This document shows positions 1 through 10,550 of a DNA stretch of 64,000 nucleotides, piece after piece. A program made the position numbers and the translations under genes. The stretch comes from Pseudomonas piscis (GTDB lineage: Bacteria; Pseudomonadota; Gammaproteobacteria; Pseudomonadales; Pseudomonadaceae): contig NZ_WHUV01000001.1 in assembly GCF_009380155.1 (NCBI RefSeq), positions 620,001 through 684,000 on the forward strand. Direction: 5' to 3'. A model generated the notes under the pieces. The model saw nothing but the letters and a program-made list of their open reading frames with translations. It did not search any database and was not told where the DNA came from. Each line of letters begins with the position of its first letter. The stretch's first letter is position 1.

Positions 1-593
1 ATCCGCTCTACCTCGCTTCTGGTTCACCGCGTCGGCGTGAACTGCTCACCCAGATCGGCGTGCCGTTCACTGTCATCGGCGCGGACATCGATGAAACCCC
101 GCTGGCCGCCGAAGCCCCTGCCGCCTATGTCGAACGCCTGGCCCGTGGCAAGGCGGCGGCCGGTCGCGCGGCACTGGCCAGCGATTCCACGGCCTGTGTC
201 CTGGGCGCCGATACCGCAGTGGTGCTCGATGGCCGCATCCTCGGCAAACCGCGGGACCAGGCCGACGCCCTGGAGATGCTCATGGCGCTTTCCGGGCGCG
301 AGCACGAGGTACTGACGGCAGTCGCCCTGCTCGACGGTCAGCGCAGTCAGGCGCGGGTGGTGCGCAGCCTGGTGCGGTTGCGCTCGATCAGCGAACAGGA
401 GGCGACGCGCTACTGGGCCAGCGGCGAACCCCGGGACAAAGCCGGCGGTTATGCGATCCAGGGGCTTGCAGCGGTGTTTGTGGCAGGGCTCAATGGCAGC
501 TATTCCGCCGTGGTCGGCTTGCCAGTGTGCGAAACCGCAGAGCTGCTCGGTGATTTCGGCATTTCCTGCTGGCAAGACGTTCCAGCGCAATAA
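1..593 (+). CDS. maf: Maf family nucleotide pyrophosphatase (5' end missing)
   Basis: The coding frame is open from base 3, so the true start lies just upstream of the window. The first visible residues, [14 protein letters not shown], are the Maf signature (S-x-R-R-x-E-L-L) that binds the nucleotide phosphates, and [16 protein letters not shown] is the second conserved block. Family knowledge: Maf/YhdE proteins hydrolyse non-canonical or modified nucleoside triphosphates (dTTP/UTP type) to monophosphates in the cytoplasm and are linked to septum control. Nearly the whole protein is present. It lies directly upstream of rng, an old association in gammaproteobacteria (maf-rng-yhdP). Which nucleotide it prefers cannot be told here. 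Confidence 0.93.
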   Translation, partial: PLYLASGSPRRRELLTQIGVPFTVIGADIDETPLAAEAPAAYVERLARGKAAAGRAALASDSTACVLGADTAVVLDGRILGKPRDQADALEMLMALSGREHEVLTAVALLDGQRSQARVVRSLVRLRSISEQEATRYWASGEPRDKAGGYAIQGLAAVFVAGLNGSYSAVVGLPVCETAELLGDFGISCWQDVPAQ

Positions 594-649
594 GGCATTC
601 AATCCGACCCATGCGGCCCTCCATGAACACGTCCGAACGAGACCTTGCC

Positions 650-2107
650 ATGAGTGAAGAGATCCTGATCAACATCACACCGATGGAGTCGCGGGTGGCG
701 GTGGTCGAAAACGGCGTGCTGCAGGAGGTCCACGTCGAGCGTACCCAGCGTCGCGGAATCGTCGGCAATATCTACAAGGGCAAGGTGGTGCGGGTCCTGC
801 CCGGCATGCAGGCGGCCTTCGTCGACATCGGCCTGGACCGCGCGGCCTTCATCCATGCCTCGGAAATCTCCAGCCGCGAGGGCACGGCGGTGGAGAGCAT
901 CAGCGCCCTGGTCCATGAGGGGCAGAGCCTGGTGGTACAGGTCACCAAGGACCCCATCGGCACCAAGGGCGCGCGCCTGACCACCCAGCTGTCAATCCCG
1001 TCGCGCTACCTGGTGTACATGCCGCGTACCGCCCATGTCGGCATTTCGCTGAAGATCGAGGACGAGGCCGAGCGCGAGCGCCTCAAGCAGGTGGTCAGCG
1101 ATTGCGTGGCCCAGGAGGGAATCCAGGAGGCCGGCGGCTTCATCCTGCGCACCGCCGCCGAAGGCGCCGGCGCCGACGAGATCATGATGGACATCCGCTA
1201 CCTGCGCAGGCTCTGGGACCAGATTGGCGCACAGATCAAGACCATCGGTGCACCCAACGTGATCTACGAGGACCTGGGCCTGGCCCTGCGTACCTTGCGT
1301 GACCTGGTGAGCCCGAAGATCGAGAAGATCCGTATCGACTCCCGGGAAACCTTCCAGAAGACCACGCAGTTCGTTGCCGAGTTGATGCCGGAAATCGCCG
1401 ACCGCCTGGAGCACTATCCGGGCGAACGGCCGATCTTCGACCTGTACGGGGTCGAGGACGAAATCCAGAAGGCCCTGGAGCGCAAGGTACCGCTCAAGTC
1501 CGGCGGCTACCTGGTGGTGGACCCGGCCGAGGCCATGACCACCATCGACGTCAACACCGGTGCGTTCGTCGGCCATCGCAATCTGGAAGAGACCATCTTC
1601 AAGACCAACCTGGAGGCGGCGACAGCCATCGCCCGCCAGCTGCGCCTGCGCAACCTGGGTGGGATCATCATCATCGACTTCATCGACATGGAAGACGAAG
1701 AGCACCAGCGCCAGGTGTTGCGGACCCTGGAGAAACAGCTGGAGCGCGATCACGCCAAGACCAACATCATCGGCATCACCGAGCTGGGACTGGTGCAGAT
1801 GACCCGCAAGCGCACTCGGGAAAGTCTGGAACAGGTACTCTGCGAGCCCTGCAGCAGCTGTCAGGGGCGGGGTAAGTTGAAAACCCCGGAAACCGTCTGT
1901 TACGAGATATTCCGCGAAATCCTCCGTGAGGCCCGGGCCTACCAGGCCGAAGGTTATCGGGTACTGGCCAACCAGAAGGTGGTCGACCGCCTGCTCGATG
2001 AAGAGTCGGGCAATGTCGCGGAGCTGGAAGGTTTCATCGGTCGCACCATCAGGTTCCAGGTCGAAACCATGTATTCCCAGGAACAATACGACGTGGTGCT
2101 GCTCTGA
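650..2107 (+). CDS. rng: Ribonuclease G
   Basis: The 485-residue protein is a full-length RNase E/G family endoribonuclease. An S1-type RNA-binding segment near residues 40-110 (GNIYKGKVVRVLPGMQAAFVDIG) is followed by the catalytic core with the DVNTG motif and the metal-binding FIDFIDM region. The zinc-link cysteines are CEPCSSC at about 398-404. RNase G matures the 5' end of 16S rRNA and cleaves A/U-rich single strands. I chose the ATG at 650 (MSEEILINITPMESRVAVVENG), which matches the usual RNase G N terminus; the in-frame ATG at 611 adds 13 unconserved residues. It follows maf by 56 bases and precedes yhdP, so the three are probably co-transcribed. Confidence 0.95.
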   Translation: MSEEILINITPMESRVAVVENGVLQEVHVERTQRRGIVGNIYKGKVVRVLPGMQAAFVDIGLDRAAFIHASEISSREGTAVESISALVHEGQSLVVQVTKDPIGTKGARLTTQLSIPSRYLVYMPRTAHVGISLKIEDEAERERLKQVVSDCVAQEGIQEAGGFILRTAAEGAGADEIMMDIRYLRRLWDQIGAQIKTIGAPNVIYEDLGLALRTLRDLVSPKIEKIRIDSRETFQKTTQFVAELMPEIADRLEHYPGERPIFDLYGVEDEIQKALERKVPLKSGGYLVVDPAEAMTTIDVNTGAFVGHRNLEETIFKTNLEAATAIARQLRLRNLGGIIIIDFIDMEDEEHQRQVLRTLEKQLERDHAKTNIIGITELGLVQMTRKRTRESLEQVLCEPCSSCQGRGKLKTPETVCYEIFREILREARAYQAEGYRVLANQKVVDRLLDEESGNVAELEGFIGRTIRFQVETMYSQEQYDVVLL

Positions 2108-2182
2108 TTCCGCGTGTTCTACATGATTGGAAACGGCTGGCTTCAGCTTTTTGCATGACATTTGCCATGGGAGCCAACTGAC

Positions 2183-5100
2183 ATGGAGCGGCTGATCCGC
2201 TTGTTCACCACACTGGTCCGCTGGGGACTGGGCCTCTGTACGCTGGCACTGGTGGCGACCGCCCTGTACGTCAGCCTGGGCCGGGAACTGACGCCGCTGG
2301 TAGCCGAGTACCAGGCCGAGGTCGAGGCCAAGGTCCAGGACGCCGTCGGCCTGCCGGTGCATATCGGCAGCCTGGAGGGGCGCTGGAGCGGCCTGTCGCC
2401 GATCCTCCTGGCCCATGACGTGATGGTGGGCGAGGGCGCCAATGCCCTGCGCCTGGATCGGGTCAGCGTCGCCCCGGACATGCTCGGTAGCCTCTTGGCC
2501 CGCGACTTGCGGATCGGCCACCTGGAGCTCAGCGGCCTGAGCCTGAGCTTCAAGGAAGGCGCGGACGGCCAATGGCAGCTCGAAGGCCTGCCGGTGCAGC
2601 AAGACCAGCCCATGGAGCCGGAGCAACTGTTGTCGCGCCTGCAGCAACTGGCGGAACTCTCGGTGCTGGACAGTCAGGTCACCCTGTTGCCCCGTGACCA
2701 CCAGCCCATCGCCTTGTCGTATGTCGGCCTCAATTTGCGCAGCGGATCCAGCCGCCAACGCCTGGACCTGCGCCTGAACCTGCCGGACGGCCAGCCCCTG
2801 GCCCTGAGCTTGCGCACGCGGATCCGCGCCGAGGCCTGGCGCGATGCCCAGGCCGACCTGTACCTGAGCCTGCCGCAGAGCGACTGGGCGCGTTGGCTGC
2901 CACCGCGCCTGACCCAGCAATGGAAGTTCTCGGAGCTCAAGGCCGGCGGCGAGCTATGGCTCAGCTGGGGCCAGCGCACCGTGCAGAGCGCAGCGCTGCG
3001 CCTCAATGCACCGCAACTGACCGGTGCCTACGCCGCGCGTACCCCGGTGACCCTGAAGAACCTGGCGCTCAACGCCAATCTGCAGCGCAATGCCCAGGGC
3101 CTCGAGGTGCAGTTGGACTCCCTGGCCTTGAACCTGGGCCAGACCCGCTGGGAGTCGCGCCTGCAATTGCAACAGCGCAATACCGGCGAGCAGAACGAAG
3201 AACTCTGGCACCTGCAGGCCGACCGCCTGGACCTGGCGCCCATCACCCCGATCCTCGATGCGCTGGCACCTTTGCCCGAGGGCGTAGCCACGGCTGTCGA
3301 CCACCTGAAGGTCACGGGCGGGCTGCGCAATGTACTGCTGGACTACCGGCCCCAGGCCACGGGCGATGAGCGCCTGAGTTTCGCCGCCAACCTCGATCGT
3401 GTCGGTTTCGATGCCTATCACGGCGCTCCTGCTGCACGTAACGTCAGCGGCAGCATCAGCGGCAACCTGGGCAAGGGCGAGCTGCGCATGGACAGCAAGG
3501 ACTTCTCCTTGCACCTGTACCCGATCTTCGCCAAGCCTTGGCAGTACATCCAGGCCAACGCGACGCTGACCTGGAAGCTCGACCAGGAAGGCTTCACCCT
3601 GATCGCTCCGTATCTCAAGGTGCTGGGCGAGGAAGGCAAGATCGCCGGCGACTTCCTGATCCGCCTGCACTTCGATCATGCCCAGGAAGACTACATGGAC
3701 CTGCGGGTCGGCCTGGTGGACGGCGATGGGCGCTATACCGCCAAGTACCTGCCCCAGGTGCTCAACCCGGCGGTGGATGAATGGCTGCGCACGGCGATCC
3801 TCAAGGGTGCGGTGGACCAGGGGTTCTTCCAGTACCAGGGCTCGCTGAACCACGACGCCATCGAGGCCGCGCGCAGCATCAGCCTGTTCTTCAAGGTGCA
3901 TGATGCCGAGCTGGCCTTCCAGCCGGGCTGGCCGCACCTGACCAAGGTCAACGGCGACGTGTTCATCGAAGGCAGCCGGGTGCGCATCGTCGCCAGCAAG
4001 GGCCAGTTGCTCGATACCAAGGTGCACGATGTGTTCGTCAACATCCCCCATGCGCCGGACGGGCAAAGCTCGCACATGTACATCGACGGCGATTTTGCCG
4101 GTGGCCTGGGCGATGGCCTGAAGATCCTCCAGCAGGCTCCGATCGGCACCGCCTCGACCTTCGCAGGGTGGCAGGGCGAGGGCGACCTGCAAGGCAAGGT
4201 GGACCTGGATATCCCCCTGGCCAAGGGCGAAGAGCCGAAGATCGTGGTGGATTTCAAGACCGACAAGGCCCGTCTCAAGCTCAGCGAACCGCCGCTGGAG
4301 CTGACCCAGCTCAAGGGCGACTTCCGCTTCGACAGCGCCAAGGGCTTGAGTGGCGAAGGGATCAGTGCCCAGGCATTCGAGCGGCCGCTGACGGCGCAGA
4401 TCTTCGCCGATGGCCGCGCCGGCAAGCTCAATACCCGGGTGGTGGCCAAGGGACAGGTGGCGGTCAAGAAGCTTACCGACTGGTTGCAGGTCAGCCAGCC
4501 ATTACCGGTGTCTGGCGAGTTGCCGTTCCAGTTGCAGCTGAACCTCGATGGCGCCGATAGCCAGCTGATGGTCAGTTCCAGCCTCAAGGGCGCCGCGGTG
4601 GACCTGCCGGCACCATTCGGCATGTCCGCCAATACCGGGCGCAACAGCGTGTTTCGCATGACCTTGCAAGGTGCCGAGCGTCGCTACTGGTTCAGTTACG
4701 GCGACCTGGCGGGCTTCACCTTCGCCGCCCCCAATGGCAAGTTCGCCGAAGGCCGGGGGGAGTTGTTCCTCGGTGGCAGCGAAGCCCAGTTGCCGACGGT
4801 CAAGGGCCTGCGGGTGCGAGGCGTGTTGTCGGAGCTGGATGTCGAGCCCTGGAAGGCCCTGGCCGACCGCTATGCCGGGCAAGACCCAGGAGGCAGCGCC
4901 AAGCAGCTGCTCAGCAGTGCGGACTTCAAGGTCGGCAAGCTCACGGCCTTCGGCAGCACCCTGGACCAGGTCAACTTGTTGCTGACCCGCAAGTCCAGCG
5001 CCTGGGAGCTGCAGATCGATAGCCAGCAGGCCAAGGGCAATGTCGGTATTCCCGATGCCAAGGCGGCGCCCATGGCCATCGACATGCAGTACGTCCGCCT

Positions 5101-5986
5101 GCCGGCTGTCGACCCGACGGTCCAGGCCGATGAAAACGCCCCTGACCCCCTGGCATCGGTGGATCCCAAGAATGTGCCGCCGCTGGACATCTCCATTGCC
5201 CAGCTGTTCCAGGGCCCGGACCTGATTGGCCGTTGGGCGCTCAAGGTCCGGCCTACACCCAAGGGCATGTCGTTCAATGGCTTGAACCTTGGACTCAAGG
5301 GTATGTTGCTCGAAGGCGAGGGTGGCTGGGAGGGGCAGGCGGGTGCCAGCAGCAGTTGGTACCGGGGACGCATCGGCGGCAAGAACCTGGCTGATGTACT
5401 CAAGGGCTGGGGCTTTGCCCCTACCGTCACCAGCGAGGACTTTCACTTGGACGTCGATGGCCGTTGGCCCGGTTCGCCGGCCTGGGTTGGCTTGAAGCGT
5501 TTCTCCGGCAGCCTCGATGCGACCCTGAACAAGGGGCAGTTCGTCGAGGTCGAGGGCGGCGCCCAGGCCCTGCGGGTATTCGGCTTGCTCAATTTCAACT
5601 CCATTGGCCGGCGCTTGCGCCTGGACTTCTCCGACCTGTTCGGCAAGGGCCTGAGCTACGACCGGGTACGGGGCGTGCTGGCGGCCAGCAACGGGGTGTA
5701 TGTCACCCGTGAGCCCATCGCGCTCACCGGGCCATCGAGCAACCTGGAGCTCAACGGCACCCTGGACATGGTGGCCGACCGGGTGGACGCCAAGCTGCTG
5801 GTGACCCTGCCGGTGACCAACAACCTGCCGATCGCCGCCCTGATCGTCGGGGCGCCGGCGGTGGGTGGCGCGCTGTTCCTGATCGACAAGCTGATCGGCG
5901 ATCGCGTGGCGCGGTTCGCCAGCGTCAAGTACAACGTCAAGGGGCCGTGGAAAGAGCCGAAGATCACCTTCGACAAGCCGTTTTGA
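2183..5986 (+). CDS. yhdP: YhdP family AsmA-like envelope protein
   Basis: The protein has 1267 residues, with one N-terminal membrane helix (about residues 8-30, FTTLVRWGLGLCTLALVATALYV written in part), then a very long periplasmic beta-rich stretch with DUF3971 and a C-terminal AsmA-like segment. The length is typical of the family. Known for the family: YhdP, TamB and YdbH are bridge-like proteins that move phospholipids from the inner to the outer membrane. A GGGAG ribosome site at 2169-2173 is well placed for the ATG at 2183; a TTG at 2162 in the same frame is less likely. The gene sits after rng and before a nitrilase gene, as in other Pseudomonas genomes. Confidence 0.9.
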   Translation: MERLIRLFTTLVRWGLGLCTLALVATALYVSLGRELTPLVAEYQAEVEAKVQDAVGLPVHIGSLEGRWSGLSPILLAHDVMVGEGANALRLDRVSVAPDMLGSLLARDLRIGHLELSGLSLSFKEGADGQWQLEGLPVQQDQPMEPEQLLSRLQQLAELSVLDSQVTLLPRDHQPIALSYVGLNLRSGSSRQRLDLRLNLPDGQPLALSLRTRIRAEAWRDAQADLYLSLPQSDWARWLPPRLTQQWKFSELKAGGELWLSWGQRTVQSAALRLNAPQLTGAYAARTPVTLKNLALNANLQRNAQGLEVQLDSLALNLGQTRWESRLQLQQRNTGEQNEELWHLQADRLDLAPITPILDALAPLPEGVATAVDHLKVTGGLRNVLLDYRPQATGDERLSFAANLDRVGFDAYHGAPAARNVSGSISGNLGKGELRMDSKDFSLHLYPIFAKPWQYIQANATLTWKLDQEGFTLIAPYLKVLGEEGKIAGDFLIRLHFDHAQEDYMDLRVGLVDGDGRYTAKYLPQVLNPAVDEWLRTAILKGAVDQGFFQYQGSLNHDAIEAARSISLFFKVHDAELAFQPGWPHLTKVNGDVFIEGSRVRIVASKGQLLDTKVHDVFVNIPHAPDGQSSHMYIDGDFAGGLGDGLKILQQAPIGTASTFAGWQGEGDLQGKVDLDIPLAKGEEPKIVVDFKTDKARLKLSEPPLELTQLKGDFRFDSAKGLSGEGISAQAFERPLTAQIFADGRAGKLNTRVVAKGQVAVKKLTDWLQVSQPLPVSGELPFQLQLNLDGADSQLMVSSSLKGAAVDLPAPFGMSANTGRNSVFRMTLQGAERRYWFSYGDLAGFTFAAPNGKFAEGRGELFLGGSEAQLPTVKGLRVRGVLSELDVEPWKALADRYAGQDPGGSAKQLLSSADFKVGKLTAFGSTLDQVNLLLTRKSSAWELQIDSQQAKGNVGIPDAKAAPMAIDMQYVRLPAVDPTVQADENAPDPLASVDPKNVPPLDISIAQLFQGPDLIGRWALKVRPTPKGMSFNGLNLGLKGMLLEGEGGWEGQAGASSSWYRGRIGGKNLADVLKGWGFAPTVTSEDFHLDVDGRWPGSPAWVGLKRFSGSLDATLNKGQFVEVEGGAQALRVFGLLNFNSIGRRLRLDFSDLFGKGLSYDRVRGVLAASNGVYVTREPIALTGPSSNLELNGTLDMVADRVDAKLLVTLPVTNNLPIAALIVGAPAVGGALFLIDKLIGDRVARFASVKYNVKGPWKEPKITFDKPF

Positions 5987-6044
5987 GCATCTGCGGCTTG
6001 CGTCCATGGAGTAGCATGGCGCTCTACCCAATATGGAGTTCGCC

Positions 6045-6884
6045 ATGTCCCTTGCGGTGATTCAAATGGTCAGCCAGAGCGATGTGCTGGCCAATCTGGC
6101 ACAGGCTCGCGGCCTGTTGGAGCGAGCCGCTGCCGGCGGGGCGAAGCTGGCGGTGCTGCCGGAAAACTTCGCCGCCATGGGCCGCCGGGACATGGCCGCC
6201 GTCGGGCGTGCCGAAGCCCTGGGCGAAGGTCCGATCCTGCCCTGGTTGAAACAGGCCGCCCGCGACCTCAGGTTATGGATAGTCGCCGGTACCTTGCCGT
6301 TGCCACCCCAGGACCAGCCCGAGGCCAAATCCAATGCCTGCTCGCTACTGGTGGATGACCAGGGGCAAGTGGTGGCTCGCTACGACAAGCTGCACCTGTT
6401 CGATGTCGACGTGGCGGACAATCGCGGGCGCTATCGCGAATCCGATGACTATGCTCATGGGAACCGGGTGGTGGTGGCGGATACGCCGGTGGGGCGTTTG
6501 GGGCTGACAGTCTGCTACGACCTGCGTTTTCCCGAGCTCTACAGCGAATTGCGCGCTGCCGGGGCAGAGCTGATCACCGCACCCTCGGCCTTTACCGCCG
6601 TGACCGGGGCCGCCCATTGGGAGGTGCTGGTACGAGCCCGGGCCATCGAGACCCAGTGCTACGTGCTGGCGGCGGCCCAGGGCGGAGTGCACCCCGGCCC
6701 CCGCGAGACCTACGGGCATGCGGCGATCGTCGACCCTTGGGGGCGGGTGCTGGCCGAGCAGGAGCAGGGCGAAGGCGTGCTGCTGGCCGAGCGTGACAGC
6801 AGCGAACAGGCGTCCATCCGGGCGCGGATGCCGGTGTTCAGCCACCGGCGCATTTTCTCGCAAGGCGTTCAACGGCTTGCATAA
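6045..6884 (+). CDS. Carbon-nitrogen hydrolase (Nit/nitrilase superfamily)
   Basis: The 279-residue protein carries the Glu-Lys-Cys triad of the nitrilase superfamily: E in VLPENFA (about residue 40), K in [10 protein letters not shown] (about 110) and C in [14 protein letters not shown] (about 152). The overall pattern resembles the Nit1/YbeM branch, whose members deaminate the damaged metabolite deaminated glutathione; that role is inference. The GGAG at 6035-6038 favours the ATG at 6045 over the ATG at 6033. It is followed 26 bases later by tldD, an order seen across Pseudomonas. Confidence 0.88.
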   Translation: MSLAVIQMVSQSDVLANLAQARGLLERAAAGGAKLAVLPENFAAMGRRDMAAVGRAEALGEGPILPWLKQAARDLRLWIVAGTLPLPPQDQPEAKSNACSLLVDDQGQVVARYDKLHLFDVDVADNRGRYRESDDYAHGNRVVVADTPVGRLGLTVCYDLRFPELYSELRAAGAELITAPSAFTAVTGAAHWEVLVRARAIETQCYVLAAAQGGVHPGPRETYGHAAIVDPWGRVLAEQEQGEGVLLAERDSSEQASIRARMPVFSHRRIFSQGVQRLA

Positions 6885-6910
6885 GTACGACGAATTTAAG
6901 GCCAAAGCAT

Positions 6911-8353
6911 ATGAGCGGGTTGTTGTCCTCAGTCAGTGAACATCTTCTAGCCCCTGGCGGCGTGACCATCGAAAGCCTGCAAGGCGTGCTGGGCGACCTG
7001 GCAGGTCCGGGCATCGATGCTGCCGACCTGTACTTCCAGGGGCAGATCTCCGAGTCCTGGTCCCTGGAGGACGGGATCGTCAAGGAAGGCAGCTTCAACC
7101 TCGACCAGGGTGTCGGGGTGCGCGCCCAGTCCGGCGAGAAGACCGGTTTTGCCTATAGCAACGCCATCACCCTGGAGGCCCTGGGCCAGGCCGCTCGCGC
7201 GGCGCGTTCGATTTCCCGGGCCGGGCAGAACGGCAAGGTGCAGGCGTTTTCTACCCAGGACGTGGCACAACTGTATGCCCCGGACAATCCGCTGGAGGTC
7301 ATCAGTCGTGCCGAGAAGGTCGAACTGCTCAAGCGCGTTGACGCTGCGACCCGAGCCCTGGACCCACGTATCCAGCAGGTCAGCGTGAGCATGGCCGGGG
7401 TCTGGGAACGGATCCTGGTGGCTTCCACCGATGGTGGTTTGGCGGCGGACGTACGGCCGCTGGTGCGCTTCAACGTCAGCGTCATCGTCGAGCAGAACGG
7501 CCGGCGCGAGCGCGGTGGCCATGGCGGTGGCGGGCGTACCGACTACCGTTATTTCCTCAGCGAGGACCGGGCCATGGGTTACGCCCGCGAGGCGCTGCGC
7601 CAGGCGCTGGTCAACCTGGAAGCGATTCCGGCTCCAGCCGGCACCTTGCCCGTGGTACTGGGCTCCGGTTGGTCCGGGGTGCTGCTGCACGAAGCCGTGG
7701 GCCACGGCCTGGAGGGCGACTTCAACCGCAAGGGCAGTTCGGCCTACAGCGGCCGGATTGGCGAGATGGTCGCCTCCAAGCTGTGCACCATCGTCGACGA
7801 CGGCACCCTGGCCGAGCGCCGTGGCTCGCTTAGCGTGGACGATGAAGGCACTCCCACCCAGTGCACCACGTTGATCGAGAACGGCGTGCTCAAGGGCTAC
7901 ATGCAGGACAAGCTCAACGCGCGCTTGATGGGCGTGGCGCGCACCGGCAACGGTCGCCGCGAGTCCTACGCACACCTGCCGATGCCACGCATGACCAACA
8001 CCTACATGTTGGGTGGCGAAAGCGATCCGGCGGAAATCATCGCCTCGGTGAAGAAGGGCATCTACTGCGCCAACCTCGGCGGCGGCCAGGTGGATATCAC
8101 CAGCGGCAAGTTCGTGTTCTCCACCAGCGAGGCGTACCTGATCGAGGACGGCAAGATCACCGCGCCGGTCAAGGGGGCGACCCTGATCGGCAATGGCCCG
8201 GAAGCCATGAGCCGGGTATCGATGGTGGGCAACGACCTGTCCCTGGACAGTGGCGTCGGCACCTGCGGCAAGGACGGGCAGTCCGTACCGGTAGGCGTCG
8301 GCCAGCCAACTTTGAAGATCGATGCGATCACGGTGGGTGGCACAGGGGCGTGA
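6911..8353 (+). CDS. tldD: Metalloprotease TldD
   Basis: The protein is 480 residues, the usual TldD length. The zinc motif HExxxH is present as [11 protein letters not shown] (H260, E261, H265). TldD forms a heterodimer with PmbA (TldE), encoded 0.7 kb downstream at 9040-10386. The complex trims unfolded peptides; in other bacteria it matures microcin B17 and helps degrade the CcdA antitoxin. The start at 6911 ([17 protein letters not shown]) is the only well-supported one. The C terminus ([20 protein letters not shown]) ends as in other TldD proteins. Confidence 0.95.
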   Translation: MSGLLSSVSEHLLAPGGVTIESLQGVLGDLAGPGIDAADLYFQGQISESWSLEDGIVKEGSFNLDQGVGVRAQSGEKTGFAYSNAITLEALGQAARAARSISRAGQNGKVQAFSTQDVAQLYAPDNPLEVISRAEKVELLKRVDAATRALDPRIQQVSVSMAGVWERILVASTDGGLAADVRPLVRFNVSVIVEQNGRRERGGHGGGGRTDYRYFLSEDRAMGYAREALRQALVNLEAIPAPAGTLPVVLGSGWSGVLLHEAVGHGLEGDFNRKGSSAYSGRIGEMVASKLCTIVDDGTLAERRGSLSVDDEGTPTQCTTLIENGVLKGYMQDKLNARLMGVARTGNGRRESYAHLPMPRMTNTYMLGGESDPAEIIASVKKGIYCANLGGGQVDITSGKFVFSTSEAYLIEDGKITAPVKGATLIGNGPEAMSRVSMVGNDLSLDSGVGTCGKDGQSVPVGVGQPTLKIDAITVGGTGA

Positions 8354-8365
8354 TTGGGCAAGGGA

Positions 8366-8402
8366 CGGCTGGGCTGCCTGGGCTGCCTGGGCGGCCCAGC
8401 CG
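8366..8402. terminator. Weak hairpin between convergent tldD and darP
   Basis: An 8-base inverted repeat, GGCTGGGC (8367-8374) and GCCCAGCC (8394-8401), encloses a loop containing two copies of CTGCCTGGG. It lies between the stop codons of tldD and darP. No run of T follows on either strand, so this is a weak or Rho-assisted terminator at best. Confidence 0.3.
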
Positions 8403-8409
8403 GAGCGGC

Positions 8410-8931
8410 TCAGCGCAGGCCGCGCTGGGTCTCGTCGATGTCGCGGATGTACTTGAAGATCTTGCGGCTGGTGGCAGGGGGCTTGTTATGGGCCACCTCA
8501 TGCTGGGCCTGGCGGATCAGCGAGCGCAGTTGCTGGCGATCGGCCTCGGGATACTCGCTGACGAACTTGTCCAGCACGTCGTCGCCGCCGGCGATCAGGC
8601 GATCGCGCCAACGTTCCAGGTTATGGAAGCGTTCGTTGTACTGCCGGGTGGAGGCATCGAGTTGATCGAGCAACTGCAAGATGGCGTCGATGTCCTGGTC
8701 CCGCATCAGCTTGCCGATGAATTGCAAGTGGCGTTTACGGGCGATATGGGCGACATGCTTGGGGGCTTCCGCCAGGGCCCGGCGCAGGGCGTCGGTCAAT
8801 GGCAGTTTGGCCTGCAGATCGGGTTTGAGAGTGGTAAGGCGCTCGCCGAGATCAACCAGAGCATGCAGCTCGCGTTTGACCTGGGTTTTGCTTTTCTCCC
8901 CATCGAGGGAGTCGTCGTAAGAATCAACCAT
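8410..8931 (-). CDS. darP: DarP (YjgA) 50S ribosome assembly factor
   Basis: The 173-residue protein is charged and helical, with the YjgA/DUF615 pattern ([22 protein letters not shown] near the N terminus and [23 protein letters not shown] near the C terminus). Known for the family: DarP associates with late pre-50S particles and promotes peptidyl-transferase-centre maturation. I chose the ATG at 8931 ([15 protein letters not shown]); an upstream TTG in frame would add five residues. The gene is divergent from pmbA and convergent with tldD, and this placement between the two protease subunits is conserved in Pseudomonas. Confidence 0.9.
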   Translation of the reverse strand: MVDSYDDSLDGEKSKTQVKRELHALVDLGERLTTLKPDLQAKLPLTDALRRALAEAPKHVAHIARKRHLQFIGKLMRDQDIDAILQLLDQLDASTRQYNERFHNLERWRDRLIAGGDDVLDKFVSEYPEADRQQLRSLIRQAQHEVAHNKPPATSRKIFKYIRDIDETQRGLR

Positions 8932-9039
8932 GGTGGCAGTCCGCAAAGAAACGCCGCCATGATAACCAGTCGAGGGCCGCTTGTCCGGCCCGGTCGCTCG
9001 CCGGCCTTAATCGAAAGCAGAATTTGAGTGGAGAACACC

Positions 9040-10386
9040 ATGAGTGCAGCACAAAGCGTCGGCCCACAAGCTTTGCCGGCCCTGCAGGAGCAAGTGGAGC
9101 AGATCATCGCCGAAGCGCGGCGCCAGGGAGCCAGTGCCTGTGAAGTGGCAGTATCCCTGGAACAGGGACTGTCGACCTCGGTGCGCCAGCGGGAAGTGGA
9201 GACCGTGGAGTTCAATCGCGACCAGGGCTTTGGCATCACCCTCTATGTAGGCCAGCGCAAGGGCTCGGCCAGCACCTCCGCCAGTGGTCCGGACGCTATC
9301 CGTGAAACCGTGGCCGCGGCCCTGGCGATCGCCAAGCACACTTCCGAGGACGAGGCCTCGGGCCTGGCCGATGCGTCCCTGATGGCTAGCGAGGTGCGGG
9401 ACTTCGATCTGTTCCATGCCTGGGACATCACTCCCGAGCAGGCCATCGAGCAAGCCCTGGCCTGCGAGGCGGCGGCGTTCGCTGCCGATGCGCGAATCAA
9501 GAATGCCGACGGCACTACCCTGAACACCCACCAGGGTTGCCGGGTATATGGCAACAGCCATGGCTTCATCGGTGGCTACGCCTCTACCCGTCATAGCCTG
9601 AGCTGCGTGATGATCGCCGAGGCCGATGGCCAGATGCAGCGCGACTACTGGTATGACGTCAATCGCCAGGGCCAGTTGCTGGCGGATCCGGCGAGCATCG
9701 GCCAGCGCGCCGCCCAACGTGCCGCCAGTCGCCTGGGCGCTCGCCCGGTGCCTACCTGCGAAGTGCCGGTGCTGTTTTCCGCCGAGTTGGCCGGTGGTCT
9801 GTTCGGCAGCTTCCTGGGGGCGATTTCCGGCGGCAACCTGTACCGCAAGTCTTCGTTCCTGGAAGGCGCCCTGGGCCAGCAACTGTTCCCGCAATGGCTG
9901 ACCATCGACGAGCGTCCGCACCTTCTGCGCGCCATGGGCAGCTCGGCCTTCGATGGCGACGGCCTGGCCACCTACGCCAAGCCTTTCGTCAAGGATGGCG
10001 AGTTGGTGTCCTATGTGCTTGGCACCTATTCGGGGCGCAAACTGGGTATGCCGAGCACCGCCAACGCCGGTGGGGTGCACAACCTGTTCGTCACCCATGG
10101 CGATGAAGACCATGCCGCCTTGCTGCGGCGCATGGGTCGAGGGCTGCTGGTCACCGAGCTGATGGGCCATGGCCTGAACATGGTCACCGGCGACTATTCC
10201 CGCGGTGCCGCCGGTTTCTGGGTCGAGAATGGTGAAATCCAGTTCCCGGTGCAGGAGGTGACCATTGCCGGCAACCTGCGGGACATGTTCAAGCAGATCG
10301 TGGCCGTGGGTAATGACTTGGAACTGCGCAGCAACATCCGCACCGGCTCGGTACTGATCGAACGCATGACCGTCGCTGGCAGCTGA
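9040..10386 (+). CDS. pmbA: Metalloprotease PmbA (TldE)
   Basis: The 448-residue protein is homologous to TldD over its length but lacks the HExxxH zinc motif, as expected for the non-catalytic partner of the TldD/TldE heterodimer. Conserved stretches include YSRGAAGFWVENGEI and the C-terminal LRSNIRTGSVLIERMTVAG. A GGAG six bases upstream supports the ATG at 9040 (MSAAQSVGPQALPAL); the GTG at 9028 is in frame but poorly placed. A strong intrinsic terminator follows 21 bases after the stop. Confidence 0.94.
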   Translation: MSAAQSVGPQALPALQEQVEQIIAEARRQGASACEVAVSLEQGLSTSVRQREVETVEFNRDQGFGITLYVGQRKGSASTSASGPDAIRETVAAALAIAKHTSEDEASGLADASLMASEVRDFDLFHAWDITPEQAIEQALACEAAAFAADARIKNADGTTLNTHQGCRVYGNSHGFIGGYASTRHSLSCVMIAEADGQMQRDYWYDVNRQGQLLADPASIGQRAAQRAASRLGARPVPTCEVPVLFSAELAGGLFGSFLGAISGGNLYRKSSFLEGALGQQLFPQWLTIDERPHLLRAMGSSAFDGDGLATYAKPFVKDGELVSYVLGTYSGRKLGMPSTANAGGVHNLFVTHGDEDHAALLRRMGRGLLVTELMGHGLNMVTGDYSRGAAGFWVENGEIQFPVQEVTIAGNLRDMFKQIVAVGNDLELRSNIRTGSVLIERMTVAGS

Positions 10387-10406
10387 TCATCGTTTGTGTC
10401 TTCAGA

Positions 10407-10437
10407 ACGCGCCGCCCTTTGGGTGGCGCGTTTTTTT
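10407..10437 (+). terminator. Intrinsic terminator after pmbA
   Basis: A perfect-to-near-perfect 11-base stem, ACGCGCCGCCC (10407-10417) with GGGTGGCGCGT (10421-10431) and a TTT loop (one G-T pair), is followed directly by seven T residues. It ends the pmbA transcript before the Fur-controlled operon. Confidence 0.9.
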
Positions 10438-10516
10438 ATGCCTGGCATTTCCATGGCGGTGCAGGAGCTGGACAAAACCTGTACAAGCCAGATTGATTTG
10501 ATTCTCAATATCATTT

Positions 10517-10535
10517 AATAATGAAAATCATTATT
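10517..10535 (+). promoter_or_regulatory. Fur box upstream of fagA
   Basis: AATAATGAAAATCATTATT matches the 19-base Fur consensus GATAATGATAATCATTATC at 16 positions and is itself almost palindromic. It lies 16 bases before the fagA ATG at 10551. In P. aeruginosa the fagA-fumC-orfX-sodA operon is known to be Fur-repressed, so the site predicts induction of the same four genes here when iron is scarce. Confidence 0.88.
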
Positions 10536-10550
10536 CAATGAGCCCAGGTC

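Noticed and set aside
992..2920. A 642-codon minus-strand open frame opposite rng and yhdP
   Set aside because: It runs across two genuine genes and their gap and resembles no protein family.
7861..9027. A 388-codon plus-strand open frame spanning the tldD end and darP
   Set aside because: It is out of frame with TldD and antisense to DarP, both well supported.
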